Source: Parachlamydia acanthamoebae (GTDB lineage: Bacteria; Chlamydiota; Chlamydiia; Chlamydiales; Parachlamydiaceae). From it: a stretch of 62,042 bases of DNA. Shown piece after piece: positions 55,137 to 62,042 of this stretch. The translations under genes were made by a program, and so were the position numbers. Numbering within the stretch: position 1 is the first letter of the stretch; every line of letters begins with the position of its first letter. A model generated the notes under the pieces. That model saw only the letters and a list, made by a program, of their open reading frames with translations. It was not told the origin of the DNA and did no database searches. Location: positions 1 to 62,042 of the forward strand of contig NZ_BAWW01000011.1 of assembly GCF_000875975.1 (NCBI RefSeq), written 5' to 3'.

Positions 55137-56135
55137 ATGTTTAAACGAACATTTTTAAACAAAAAAAAATATGTGAGTTATCTAACAATTGCACTTGGCT
55201 TAAGTGTTGCCCCTTCTCTGAGTGCCTTTTCTTATGATAACAGTTCCTCTTCAAATCCAAGCTCTAACTATTCAAATCCAAGCTCAAATCCAGGCTCTGC
55301 ACGCGATTCTTACTCAGGGTCTTCATCTAAGGATTCATACTCGAATCCTGGGTCTTCGGGTTCGAGAGATTCGAATTCTGGATCGTCTGGCTCACGTGAT
55401 TCGTCTTCCAACCCAGGATCGTCGAGCTCACGTGATTCGGATTCTAGTCCAGGGTCATCATCGTCAGGAGGATCTTCCTCAAATCCGGGATCATCATCTT
55501 CGGGTTCCAATGACTCATTCTCAAATTATTCAAGCCAAAGGGATGTAAATCCAAATAGTTCTTCTTACTATAATCCAAGCGGTTCTTCTTATTCCAATGC
55601 AAAAGATCCTTATTCAGGTTCTTCTAGTGCAACTTATTCAGAAACAAGCGGGGATCAGGAGTTAGCTAGAAGAATTAGAGAAAAAATTAGCTCAGGTTGG
55701 TTTTCAAGAGGTTATGATCGAGTAAGTGTACAAGTCAATAATGGTGCTGTGATTATACAGGGTGTCGTAAAATCACAAGCTGATAAAGATAAAGTGGAAA
55801 AAGAAATCCGTGATATCGACGGCGTGAAAAGTTTAACAAGCCATGTCAATGTTGAAGAATCTCATGCAAGAGGACATGAAGAAAGACAATTTCTTCAAGA
55901 TAGAGCCGCTACATCAGAAGATCAGCAGCTCAACAAAAAAATTCGTGACAATGTGAGTAAAGGATGGCTCTGGGATAGTTATAAAGATGTCTCCTTAAAC
56001 ACATCAAATGGTGTTGTGACATTGGATGGAACAGTCGGAAGTGAAAGCGACAAGCAAGATTTGATTAATGAAGTTCAAAAAGTGGAAGGAGTCAAATCTG
56101 TAAAGAGCAATTTAAGAATTGAAAGCAGATATTAA
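55137..56135 (+). CDS. Exported two-BON-domain protein with Ser-rich repeat linker
   Basis: 332 residues, strong aggagg site. Signal peptide to about residue 31 (VAPSLSA before FSYDN). Residues about 35-165 are an extreme low-complexity region of Ser, Asn, Gly, Pro and Asp made of short units such as SNPGSSGSRDS and SSNPGSSSSG, clearly grown by repeat expansion. Two BON domains follow: about 175-245 (DQELARRIREKISSGW to GVKSLTSHVNVEES) and about 262-332 (DQQLNKKIRDNVSKGW to GVKSVKSNLRIES). BON domains bind phospholipid and occur in envelope-stress proteins such as OsmY. Likely periplasmic. It precedes the PoxB-like gene by 159 nt. Confidence 0.93.
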   Translation: MFKRTFLNKKKYVSYLTIALGLSVAPSLSAFSYDNSSSSNPSSNYSNPSSNPGSARDSYSGSSSKDSYSNPGSSGSRDSNSGSSGSRDSSSNPGSSSSRDSDSSPGSSSSGGSSSNPGSSSSGSNDSFSNYSSQRDVNPNSSSYYNPSGSSYSNAKDPYSGSSSATYSETSGDQELARRIREKISSGWFSRGYDRVSVQVNNGAVIIQGVVKSQADKDKVEKEIRDIDGVKSLTSHVNVEESHARGHEERQFLQDRAATSEDQQLNKKIRDNVSKGWLWDSYKDVSLNTSNGVVTLDGTVGSESDKQDLINEVQKVEGVKSVKSNLRIESRY

Positions 56136-56154
56136 TCCTCAGAATTCGATCATA

Positions 56155-56178
56155 GGGAAGGCCTTGCGAGGCTTTCCC
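56155..56178 (+). terminator. Hairpin after the BON gene
   Basis: gggaaggcct (56155-56164) pairs with aggctttccc (56169-56178) with one G-U pair and loop tgcg. No immediate T run; a T7 stretch appears about 30 nt later. Weak terminator or mRNA end structure. Confidence 0.5.
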
Positions 56179-56294
56179 GTCAGGGAAATATGAATTTCTC
56201 CTTGTGTTTTTTTGGTATGGTTCACACAGAATTGGACAATTTTTATATCCCCAATGGAGGCGAAATCGTCAATACTTAATTTAGGAGATAAGCT

Positions 56295-58019
56295 ATGCCC
56301 ACAGTTGCCGAATGCATCCTTGATATTCTAGTTGCCACTGGAGTTAAAAGAATCTACGGAATAACTGGAGATTCTTTAAACGCTTTTACCGATACCATCA
56401 GAAAAAAAGGTCACATTGAATGGATTTCCACTCGTCACGAAGAGGTCGCAGCGTTTGCTGCTGGTACAGAAGCTCAGCTTAGTGGGGCATTGACTGTTTG
56501 TGCGGGAAGTTGTGGGCCAGGAAATATGCATTTAATTAATGGGTTATACGATTGCCATCGCAATAATGTCCCTGTACTCGCGATTGCCGCACAGATTCCC
56601 ACGTCAGAAATGGGGGGCGATTACTTCCAAGAGACACATCCGGAAAGGTTGTTTCTCGAATGTAGTCGATATTGTGAAGTCGTCACACAACCTGAGCAAA
56701 TTCCTCGGTTGTTAGAAATTGCTATCCAAACTGCCATTGCAACAAATGACGTGGCCGTTTTAATTATCCCAGGAGATATTTCTTGGAAAAAAGTTCAAAC
56801 GCCAAAACTGCGCAAATTTTTTCCTTCTGATCTTGTAGAAGCGAAACATTTAGATAGAAATTTGGATGAAATTGCAAAAGTTTTAAATAAATCCCAAAAA
56901 GTCACAATTTTTGGAGGCATTGGTTGTGCCGGAGCCCATGCGGAGCTCTTACATCTGGCAGAGCGTCTAAAGGCTCCCATAGCCTTTACTTTAAGGGGAA
57001 AAGATCACATCGAATATGATAATCCGTTTGATGTGGGTCTCACGGGTCTCCTGGGATTTTCTTCAGGCTATCATGCGCTTATGGATTGCGATACCTTGAT
57101 TTTGCTGGGAACAGACTTTCCCTACAGGCAGTTTTATCCGATCCATGCCACCGTGATTCAAGTCGATATTCGTGCGGAAAATATTGGACGCCGCACACAT
57201 GTTGATTATGCGATTATCGGAGATGTTAAAACGACGCTATCTCATTTAATCGATAAAATAGACCATAAACACGACCAAACATTTCTTAATACATCTCTAG
57301 AAAACTATAAAAAGGCGCGCCTAGACTTAGATGAATTAGCTAAACCCTCTCTAGCGGGCAGCCCGATCCATCCACAATACGTAGCAAAATTAATTAGCGA
57401 TTTTGCGTCGGAGGATGCAATTTTTACTTGTGATGTAGGAACCCCTACAATTTGGGCTGCACGCTATTTAAAAATGAATGGTAAAAGAAGACTTTTAGGA
57501 TCTTTTAAGCATGGTTCCATGGCAAATGCTCTGCCACAAGCCATTGGAGCTCAATTGCTTTATCCCGACAGGCAAGTCGTCACACTGTCAGGTGATGGAG
57601 GTATTTCCATGTTGATGGGGGACCTTCTCACGCTTAAACAACATTCTATTCCCGTCAAAGTGGTCGTTTTTAATAATTCGGCATATGGCTTTGTTGAATT
57701 AGAGATGAAGGCATCTGGCATTTTGGAATATGGGACAGAGCTTGAGAATCCTAATTTTGCAAAAATGGCTGATGCGATGGGTATATTGGGACGAAGAGTT
57801 GAAAATGGGGAAAAACTATCCGAAACACTTCAAGAGGTATTGAATCATCAAGGTCCAGCCTTAATTGAAGTCATGGTGAATCGATACGAACTTGCCATGC
57901 CACCACATATTTCCATAGATGAAGTAACGGGCTTTGGTCTTTATCTTTTAACAGCCGTCATTAATGGAAAAGGAAATGAGCTTATAGAACTTGCTAGAAG
58001 TAATTTAAGCAAAAAATAA
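56295..58019 (+). CDS. poxB: Thiamine-diphosphate pyruvate dehydrogenase (quinone)/oxidase, PoxB-like
   Basis: 574 residues, like E. coli PoxB (572). Three-domain ThDP enzyme: Pyr domain (TRHEEVAAFAAG with the catalytic Glu), central FAD-type domain (about 190-330), and PP domain with LSGDGGISMLMGD and VFNNSAYGF binding ThDP-Mg. PoxB turns pyruvate into acetate and CO2, passing electrons to quinone. Overall pattern (RIYGITGDSLNAF, ETHPERLF) is that of PoxB, not acetolactate synthase, but substrate is not proved. The C-terminal membrane-binding peptide is not obvious. It is followed 12 nt later by a DUF6496 gene with a good ribosome site, so co-transcription is likely. Confidence 0.9.
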   Translation: MPTVAECILDILVATGVKRIYGITGDSLNAFTDTIRKKGHIEWISTRHEEVAAFAAGTEAQLSGALTVCAGSCGPGNMHLINGLYDCHRNNVPVLAIAAQIPTSEMGGDYFQETHPERLFLECSRYCEVVTQPEQIPRLLEIAIQTAIATNDVAVLIIPGDISWKKVQTPKLRKFFPSDLVEAKHLDRNLDEIAKVLNKSQKVTIFGGIGCAGAHAELLHLAERLKAPIAFTLRGKDHIEYDNPFDVGLTGLLGFSSGYHALMDCDTLILLGTDFPYRQFYPIHATVIQVDIRAENIGRRTHVDYAIIGDVKTTLSHLIDKIDHKHDQTFLNTSLENYKKARLDLDELAKPSLAGSPIHPQYVAKLISDFASEDAIFTCDVGTPTIWAARYLKMNGKRRLLGSFKHGSMANALPQAIGAQLLYPDRQVVTLSGDGGISMLMGDLLTLKQHSIPVKVVVFNNSAYGFVELEMKASGILEYGTELENPNFAKMADAMGILGRRVENGEKLSETLQEVLNHQGPALIEVMVNRYELAMPPHISIDEVTGFGLYLLTAVINGKGNELIELARSNLSKK

Positions 58020-58031
58020 GGGGAGGCTATT

Positions 58032-58211
58032 ATGACTAAATATGGTCCAAAAGCACAAAAGTCTGTCGAAGATGCATTGCATAAAATGAAAGAAGGAGAG
58101 CTTGAATCTGGAAAAAGCCATAAAAAAGTGACAAATCGAAAGCAAGCCATTGCGATTGGTCTTTCTGAAGCAAGAAAAAAAGGGGCGAAAGTGCCTGAAA
58201 AATCATCTTGA
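58032..58211 (+). CDS. DUF6496-type small basic protein, 59 aa
   Basis: 59 residues starting MTKYGPKAQKSVEDALHKMK and ending in KKGAKVPEKSS, with TNRKQAIAIGLSEARKK in the middle. This is the pattern of small proteins called DUF6496, common in soil bacteria. Site gggaggc lies 5 nt before ATG 58032. It is Lys-rich with no membrane part; function unknown. It lies 12 nt after poxB and 13 nt before the DUF3309 gene, so the three look like one operon. Confidence 0.85.
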   Translation: MTKYGPKAQKSVEDALHKMKEGELESGKSHKKVTNRKQAIAIGLSEARKKGAKVPEKSS

Positions 58212-58224
58212 AAGGAGGAGTAAA

Positions 58225-58380
58225 ATGTTAAGTACCATACTAATTATTCTTTTGATACTACTACTCATTGGAGCTATTCCAGCATGGCCCTACAGTACAG
58301 GATGGGGATATGGACCCAGCGGAATATTGGGGACCGTATTGATTGTCCTTCTCATTCTCATGTTATTGGGAAGAATTTAA
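58225..58380 (+). CDS. DUF3309-type small membrane protein, 51 aa
   Basis: 51 residues from ATG 58225, behind a strong aaaggagg site. Two hydrophobic segments, LSTILIILLILLLIGAI and GILGTVLIVLLILMLLG, flank a short Trp/Tyr/Gly loop (PAWPYSTGWGYGPS). This is the DUF3309 pattern, small inner-membrane proteins often annotated next to stress genes in proteobacteria. A perfect palindrome follows the stop. Function unknown. Confidence 0.87.
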   Translation: MLSTILIILLILLLIGAIPAWPYSTGWGYGPSGILGTVLIVLLILMLLGRI

Positions 58381-58390
58381 TTTAAAGGAT

Positions 58391-58416
58391 TTCACCAGAT
58401 CTTAAGATCTGGTGAA
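58391..58416 (+). terminator. 26-bp perfect palindrome after the DUF3309 gene
   Basis: The two 13-base halves, ttcaccagatctt and aagatctggtgaa, are exact reverse complements with no spacer (hairpin of 11 bp with loop ttaa). It lies 10 nt after a stop and 10 nt before the ATG at 58427. Without a T run it could be a terminator, an operator, or both. Confidence 0.6.
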
Positions 58417-58426
58417 TCGTGATTTT

Positions 58427-59182
58427 ATGAAAAAGCAATCTATTCACATTGGCACATCGGGCTGGTCCTACCCACATTGGAAGGAGAACTTTTATCCTGA
58501 AGAGATAAAAATGAAGGATTGGCTCAACTATTATTCCTCGAATTTTTCGACAGTCGAAATCAATTCCACTTTCTATCGCATACCTTCAATTTCGACTGTG
58601 GAAAAGTGGACTGCTCAAGTTCCTAATAATTTTTTATTTTCCATTAAAGCGAGTCAATACATCACGCATCGTAAAAGATTGCATGAATGTGAAGAAAGTT
58701 TAGCCTATTTTTATCAGACCATTCGGCATTTTAAAGAAAAAATGGGCCCTATCCTTTTTCAACTTCCTCCATCCTTTAAAATGAATAAGGAGCGCTTGGT
58801 GGATTTTATTAGTCTTTTGGAAAAAGATCTTCCTTGCGTCTTCGAATTTAGGAATGAGACTTGGTACAATGACGACATCTATGAATTGTTAACTAAAAAT
58901 AAAATCGCTTTGTGTATCACAGATCTTAATGGGCGTTTGTCACCAGAAGAAATAACAGCACCTTTCACATATATTCGCTTGCATGGTCCTAAAGAGGCCT
59001 ACCAAGGCTCTTATGGGTCATCTCAATTAAAAGCATGGAAAAAGAAGATCGACAAGTGGACAGAAAAGACGGTGGTCTATTGCTATTTTGACAATGATGA
59101 AAAGGGTTATGCCATTGAAGATGCGAAAAACTTGCAAAATGATTTTCAAAAGAGCTCAAAAATTGTTACAGCAAGATATTGA
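58427..59182 (+). CDS. DUF72 family protein (YecE-like)
   Basis: 251 residues from ATG 58427; an in-frame GTG at 58412 would overlap the palindrome. The DUF72 pattern is clear: HIGTSGWSYPHWKENFYP, FSTVEINSTFYRIPS, FSIKASQYITH, GPILFQLPPSF, FEFRNETWY and FTYIRLHGP, then VVYCYFDNDEKGYA. The fold is a TIM barrel; the biochemical activity is not established. It ends the accessory run that begins with the glucoamylase gene. A decayed transposase follows directly. Confidence 0.92.
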   Translation: MKKQSIHIGTSGWSYPHWKENFYPEEIKMKDWLNYYSSNFSTVEINSTFYRIPSISTVEKWTAQVPNNFLFSIKASQYITHRKRLHECEESLAYFYQTIRHFKEKMGPILFQLPPSFKMNKERLVDFISLLEKDLPCVFEFRNETWYNDDIYELLTKNKIALCITDLNGRLSPEEITAPFTYIRLHGPKEAYQGSYGSSQLKAWKKKIDKWTEKTVVYCYFDNDEKGYAIEDAKNLQNDFQKSSKIVTARY

Positions 59183-59188
59183 ATTAAA

Positions 59189-60242
59189 CAAGAGTATCTT
59201 GAGCTTTACAAAGAATTGAAAGAATCTGTCCATCAATCTCCAGCAGTAAGAAATGGTTACTTACCAGAAAAAATATTCAAACCGGTCTCGGCCCAATTGC
59301 AATTTGTCAGCCTAGTGTAAGGCATAGAGACGATGGTAAGTTCAAGTGCGATTCAGCAACCTTATTTGCGAAGGATACAAAGTATAGATACTGTTATTCC
59401 TGCTTTGCATCTTAAAGGAATATCCCACCCTGGATTTTCCGAAAGCTTTAGAGGCAATTTAGGGAGAAAATGCTAAAGGACCAAAATTGGCTTAAAAGTG
59501 ATTTATTCGCAAAAAGGCATGTTTATATATGGGTGGCTGGGATTTATTTTAACATTCGTTTAGAAAAGATCGACTTTGCGTTCTAGTTCTGATAAGTGCT
59601 TTAGGGAATGGAAATAAAGAACTTATCATGATCCATGATGGGCACCGAGAAAGCAAACTGTCTTGGAAAGAAGTTTTGCAAAATTTAAAACATCGAGGCC
59701 TCAAAGAATGACCTTGCTATTGGAGATGGAGCACTTGGCTTTTGGGCGCTTTAAATGAAGATTTTCCAGCAACAAAGCAACAAAGGTGTTGGGTGCATAA
59801 AACGGCTAATATTTTAGATAAAATGCCAAAAATGTTCAAAAGTATGCCAAAGAAATCATTCACTAAATTTATATGGCTCCAAGAAAAATGGATGGACTAA
59901 AAGCTTTTGAGAAGTTTATAAGGACGTATGAATCAAAATATCCAAAAGCCTACGAATGTTTGAAAAAGGATAAAGATCAATTATTTAGCTTTTATGATTT
60001 TCCAGGCATGCATGGGCAACATATAAGAACAACGAATCCAATCGAATCAACATAGGCACCGCACACGACAAACCAAAGGCTGTGGGTCCAGAACAGCTAC
60101 ACTTGCCATGGTTTACAAGCTTTCAATGGAAGCACAAAAGCGATGGCGAAAATTAAAAGGTCATGAGTTGATTAGCAAACTGATTTTGGGTGTGCAGTTT
60201 AAAGATAGGGAAGAAGTCTTTAACATGAAATACATAGCTTAA
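59189..60242 (+). pseudogene. IS256 (mutator-type) transposase remnant
   Basis: Fragments in several frames line up with an IS256-family transposase: AVRNGYLPE, then QTGLGPIAICQPSVRHRDD, ISALGNGNKELI, FPATKQQRCWVHKTANILDK, RTTNPIEST, and the C-terminal end HRTRQTKGCGSRTATLAMVYK. Stops and frameshifts break it at least four times and the N-terminus is missing. I could not find terminal inverted repeats. The element is dead. The 185 nt after it (to 60427) hold no gene I can support. Confidence 0.85.
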
Positions 60243-60427
60243 TTTTTAACAAGTTGGATGCGCTGTTAGATACTCAAAATACAACATTTGACAATATCTC
60301 AAGAGTCACAGCCTGTATTCACAAACTTTTTGATCATTGTTACGCAGAAAAATTGACAAATTCGACTTATCATAGGCTCATTTTAATAAAATGGTTCTCA
60401 AAGCTTTTTTTATTTCTTATCATTGGT

Positions 60428-60688
60428 TTAATCCGTCACTCTAGCAGAATCTTCATCTTCTTTTATTAGCTTTTGTACTTTTGGATTGTATGTGCTAATA
60501 TCTGGGTTATAAATACAAATCGTGATTTCTTTCTGATAATTTTCATTGGACAAATGATAGTGATCGGAAGGAGGATTTTCTTCCAGAAGCTGTTTCGCGT
60601 ATCCAATAAGCTGCTCGATCTCGCTCCTCGTTAATAAAATTGTTATACCATCTAAATTTTTTTCTAAGTCTTCATCAAAAATGTACAT
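60428..60688 (-). CDS. Small acidic putative immunity protein, copy B
   Basis: 86 residues starting MYIFDEDLEKNLDGITI. It is a clear paralogue of the protein at 61251-61490: both run ILLTRSEIEQL / IYLTYDEASEL, then HYHLSNENYQKEITICIY / HSHISNKDFSKELTVCIY, then a Lys/Asp end. No known domain comes to mind. Each copy follows a toxin-type fragment or immunity gene on the minus strand, which suggests an immunity or toxin-cassette accessory role. It lies 9 nt after the Imm53 gene, so the two share a transcript. Site taaggtaag before the ATG. Confidence 0.82.
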   Translation of the reverse strand: MYIFDEDLEKNLDGITILLTRSEIEQLIGYAKQLLEENPPSDHYHLSNENYQKEITICIYNPDISTYNPKVQKLIKEDEDSARVTD

Positions 60689-60697
60689 AAACTTACC

Positions 60698-61021
60698 TTA
60701 ATTATGAGGGACATCAGTAGGATATATTCTTGGGCCAACCCATTCCCTAAAAATATGAAGAACTTCTGGTAATTTGAGGGGAGCGCAACGTCCTTCAAAC
60801 TTGCTATTCTTAACAAAACATATTAACCAATCATTTGCTGACTCGTAATCTTTTTCAATTTCTTGAAAATTTTTACCTTCTAATTCAGTATCTTTAAAAT
60901 TAATAGTAATAGACCATCCGGGATTATCAATTGTTTCAATATGTATGCCACATTTATGCTCCCAATCTCCATCGCACTGATTATTATACCATTCTAAGAT
61001 CCACAAAAAATCATCTTTCAT
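60698..61021 (-). CDS. Imm53-type immunity protein
   Basis: 107 residues with the Imm53 pattern WYNNQCDGDWEHKCGIHIET and DNPGWSITINFKDTEL. Imm53 proteins protect against a polymorphic-toxin C-terminal domain encoded immediately upstream. Here the upstream piece is a decayed toxin tail whose TGA overlaps this start by 11 nt (61011-61021), as expected of a toxin/immunity junction. The toxin being broken, this gene is an orphan immunity gene. It is followed by the small paralogue at 60428. Confidence 0.87.
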   Translation of the reverse strand: MKDDFLWILEWYNNQCDGDWEHKCGIHIETIDNPGWSITINFKDTELEGKNFQEIEKDYESANDWLICFVKNSKFEGRCAPLKLPEVLHIFREWVGPRIYPTDVPHN

Positions 61022-61112
61022 AAAAATCCTTTACCTTTGAATCCTCCTCTATTTCAGCGGACCTGACTCCCCCTGGACAAGACGCTTCATGAACGTGAGG
61101 TGCATCTATGTG
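61011..61112 (-). pseudogene. Remnant tail of a polymorphic toxin upstream of Imm53
   Basis: From 61112 a minus-strand frame reads HIDAPHVHEASCPGGVR and ends with TGA at 61011, overlapping the Imm53 start. His-rich tails of the HIDAPHVHE type are common at the ends of polymorphic toxins. A stop lies just upstream in frame, so the toxin is decayed. The rest of the gap 61113-61250 shows no intact gene. Confidence 0.55.
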
Positions 61113-61250
61113 TTAGTCTATAAATTTCGTAATGACTTATTCCAGTTAGAGGATTTTTTTCTAATCTCCTAGCCTGGCGATCAAAATTTTTAAAACAAAC
61201 TCTTTTGAGGCCATAAGGACTTCATTTTCAGCAAATTTATTAAAAAACTA

Positions 61251-61490
61251 TTATTCATCATTTTTTATTAAGGTTGTCGATCTTTCGTTGAATCCAGTCA
61301 AATTATTTTCATCATAAATACAAACCGTTAATTCTTTTGAAAAATCTTTATTTGAAATATGACTGTGATTATTTGATGGTCTTTCTAGAAGATCATCAAG
61401 GCTACTTTTTAGCTCTGAAGCTTCATCATAAGTTAAATAAATGAGAATATCGTTTAATGATTTATCTGCATTTTGGTCTAGAATGCGCAT
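61251..61490 (-). CDS. Small acidic putative immunity protein, copy A
   Basis: 79 residues from ATG 61490 (aaggaat site); the frame is open to 61517 but that start would almost touch the toxin stop. Paralogue of the 86-residue protein at 60428, about half the positions similar. It lies 27 nt after an intact toxin-like ORF, the position of an immunity gene. The repeated pairing with toxin-like pieces argues for immunity, but the family is not one I recognise. Confidence 0.8.
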   Translation of the reverse strand: MRILDQNADKSLNDILIYLTYDEASELKSSLDDLLERPSNNHSHISNKDFSKELTVCIYDENNLTGFNERSTTLIKNDE

Positions 61491-61517
61491 TTTATTCCTT
61501 TTAATATGGAGGAACAT

Positions 61518-61847
61518 CTAAAGGAAATATTGGCCCGACTTTTGCCAAATATCATTTACAAGTTCCTCAATGTGAGCATGCGGATTTGTGTGTGGATCTG
61601 GCCTATTTAAGTCAAATCTAACTTTTCTTAAACCATCCTTAGAAAGTAAGATAACATCTTCTGCTTTGTTTTTAATTATTTTAGTTCCCTGGCCTAGCCA
61701 TTCACTCACTTTTTTCTCTAGATCAATAATGTTTTTTGTATTTTTAGAGGGAAGCTTTGCAAGTTCCTTGGCCGCATAAGCCATCTCAGAGCTTTTAGAA
61801 AACAGTTTTTTCCGAGACCGTCCATTTTTTTGTGTAAATGACTTCAA
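61518..61847 (-). CDS. Orphan polymorphic-toxin C-terminal domain, 109 aa
   Basis: 109 residues. A Lys/Ser-rich start is followed by helices (EMAYAAKELAKLPSKNTKN), then WLGQGTKIIKNKAEDVI, KDGLRKVRFDLN and RPDPHTNPHAHIEEL with a short end. The last part, an FDLNRPDPHTNPHAH string, is typical of toxin C-terminal ends of Rhs or contact-dependent systems, where it would be nuclease-like. No secretion signal or Rhs core is attached; it is either a cut-off tip or a separate cassette. The immunity candidate follows at once. Which Ntox family it belongs to I cannot tell. Confidence 0.75.
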   Translation of the reverse strand: MKSFTQKNGRSRKKLFSKSSEMAYAAKELAKLPSKNTKNIIDLEKKVSEWLGQGTKIIKNKAEDVILLSKDGLRKVRFDLNRPDPHTNPHAHIEELVNDIWQKSGQYFL

Positions 61848-61861
61848 TCATGTATTCAAAC

Positions 61862-62041
61862 CTAATCTATCGCCGTAAGCAATCGAAAGGTGGGAGATGA
61901 TTGTTTTCCATCCATGCATTGGCATCGTCCACTTTTTGTCAGCTTGTTTCCTAAAAGCTGATTCAGTGAATTGAAGTCAAAACGTTGATCATCTTTTACA
62001 AAGCGATTAAAGAGTGAATCGTGTTGATAAGAGTGATTCGC
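61862..62041 (-). pseudogene. Rhs/YD-repeat fragment running off the window end
   Basis: Minus-strand frame of 59 codons entering from outside: SYQHDSLFNRFVKDDQRFD and then FNSLNQLLGNKL. This is the pattern of YD/Rhs repeats (YxYDSxxNR ... NxLNQL). After about residue 33 the frame loses resemblance and stops at 61862, so it is a frayed end. The 61518 toxin-like tip follows on the same strand, consistent with a broken Rhs gene. Confidence 0.55.
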
Positions 62042-62042
62042 T

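Noticed and set aside
55310-55510. Asp/Glu/Pro-rich frame on minus
   Set aside because: Mirror of the Ser/Gly repeat region of the BON protein; composition is a by-product of the repeats.
55230-55510. CRISPR-like array
   Set aside because: Repeats are short, irregular, in frame and protein-coding; no spacer/repeat regularity.
55222-55548. His/Arg/Ile-rich 108-codon frame on plus within the BON gene
   Set aside because: Frame-shifted reading of the repeats; low complexity, no start signal, overlaps a well-supported gene.
60254-60469. 71-codon frame after the transposase remnant
   Set aside because: Overlaps the end of the minus-strand small immunity-like gene, ends in AT-rich hydrophobic sequence and matches nothing I know.

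Overview
The window is a 62 kb piece of an AT-rich bacterial chromosome, most likely from an amoeba-associated member of the Chlamydiota (Parachlamydia or Protochlamydia type). The strongest clue is the order pheT, then a lipoprotein with YwqK/MORN-like repeats, then an ogt/ada-type methyltransferase, which I recall as the order CT475-CT476-CT477 in Chlamydia trachomatis. Supporting clues are a classical eukaryote-like tyrosine phosphatase, a serine carboxypeptidase, a YopT-like cysteine protease candidate, many lineage-specific large proteins and decayed mobile DNA. The species assignment is inference; no 16S rRNA gene is in the window.

Layout. (1) 1-600: the end of one 5S rRNA gene and a second complete 5S gene, each followed by a near-identical terminator. 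(2) 0.65-9.2 kb: possible host-interaction genes (C58-like cysteine protease, S10 carboxypeptidase, tyrosine phosphatase, unknown proteins) mixed with housekeeping genes (YggU, SufE). They end in a coiled-coil gene split by a frameshift at an A8 tract. (3) 9.3-15.1 kb, minus strand: two overlapping genes for membrane chemoreceptor-like proteins and an unknown 515-residue protein. (4) 15.4-21.3 kb, minus strand: a compact ndk-pabA/trpG-ndk operon whose second NDK carries a signal peptide, then isocitrate lyase and malate synthase (glyoxylate shunt). (5) 21.4-28.1 kb: Dps, a dodecin that lacks the usual flavin-stacking Trp, pheT, lipoprotein, ogt and two small coiled-coil paralogues.

(6) 28.3-50.05 kb: three tandem same-strand genes for giant colinear paralogues of about 2218, 2303 and 2435 residues. 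They are almost wholly helical in appearance, have no signal peptide or membrane segment, and carry a CNACL motif at nearly the same residue (about 383) in all three. The third contains an extra tandem copy of a 335-residue module. A decayed ORF lies between the second and third, and strong inverted repeats precede the first and third. This is the best candidate for an undescribed system. (7) 50.1-52.4 kb: kbl-tdh threonine-to-glycine operon. (8) 52.6-59.2 kb: GH15 glucoamylase-like enzyme, exported two-BON-domain protein with a Ser-rich linker, PoxB-like enzyme, DUF6496, DUF3309 and DUF72 proteins, resembling an accessory stress/carbon cassette. (9) 59.2-62.0 kb: a decayed IS256-type transposase, then orphan polymorphic-toxin tails with Imm53 and two copies of another small putative immunity protein, and an Rhs-like fragment running off the end.

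Taken together, the metabolic genes (glyoxylate shunt, threonine cleavage, PoxB, alpha-glucan hydrolysis) suggest more carbon flexibility than in pathogenic chlamydiae. The accessory regions are dominated by large lineage-specific proteins and toxin/immunity debris.
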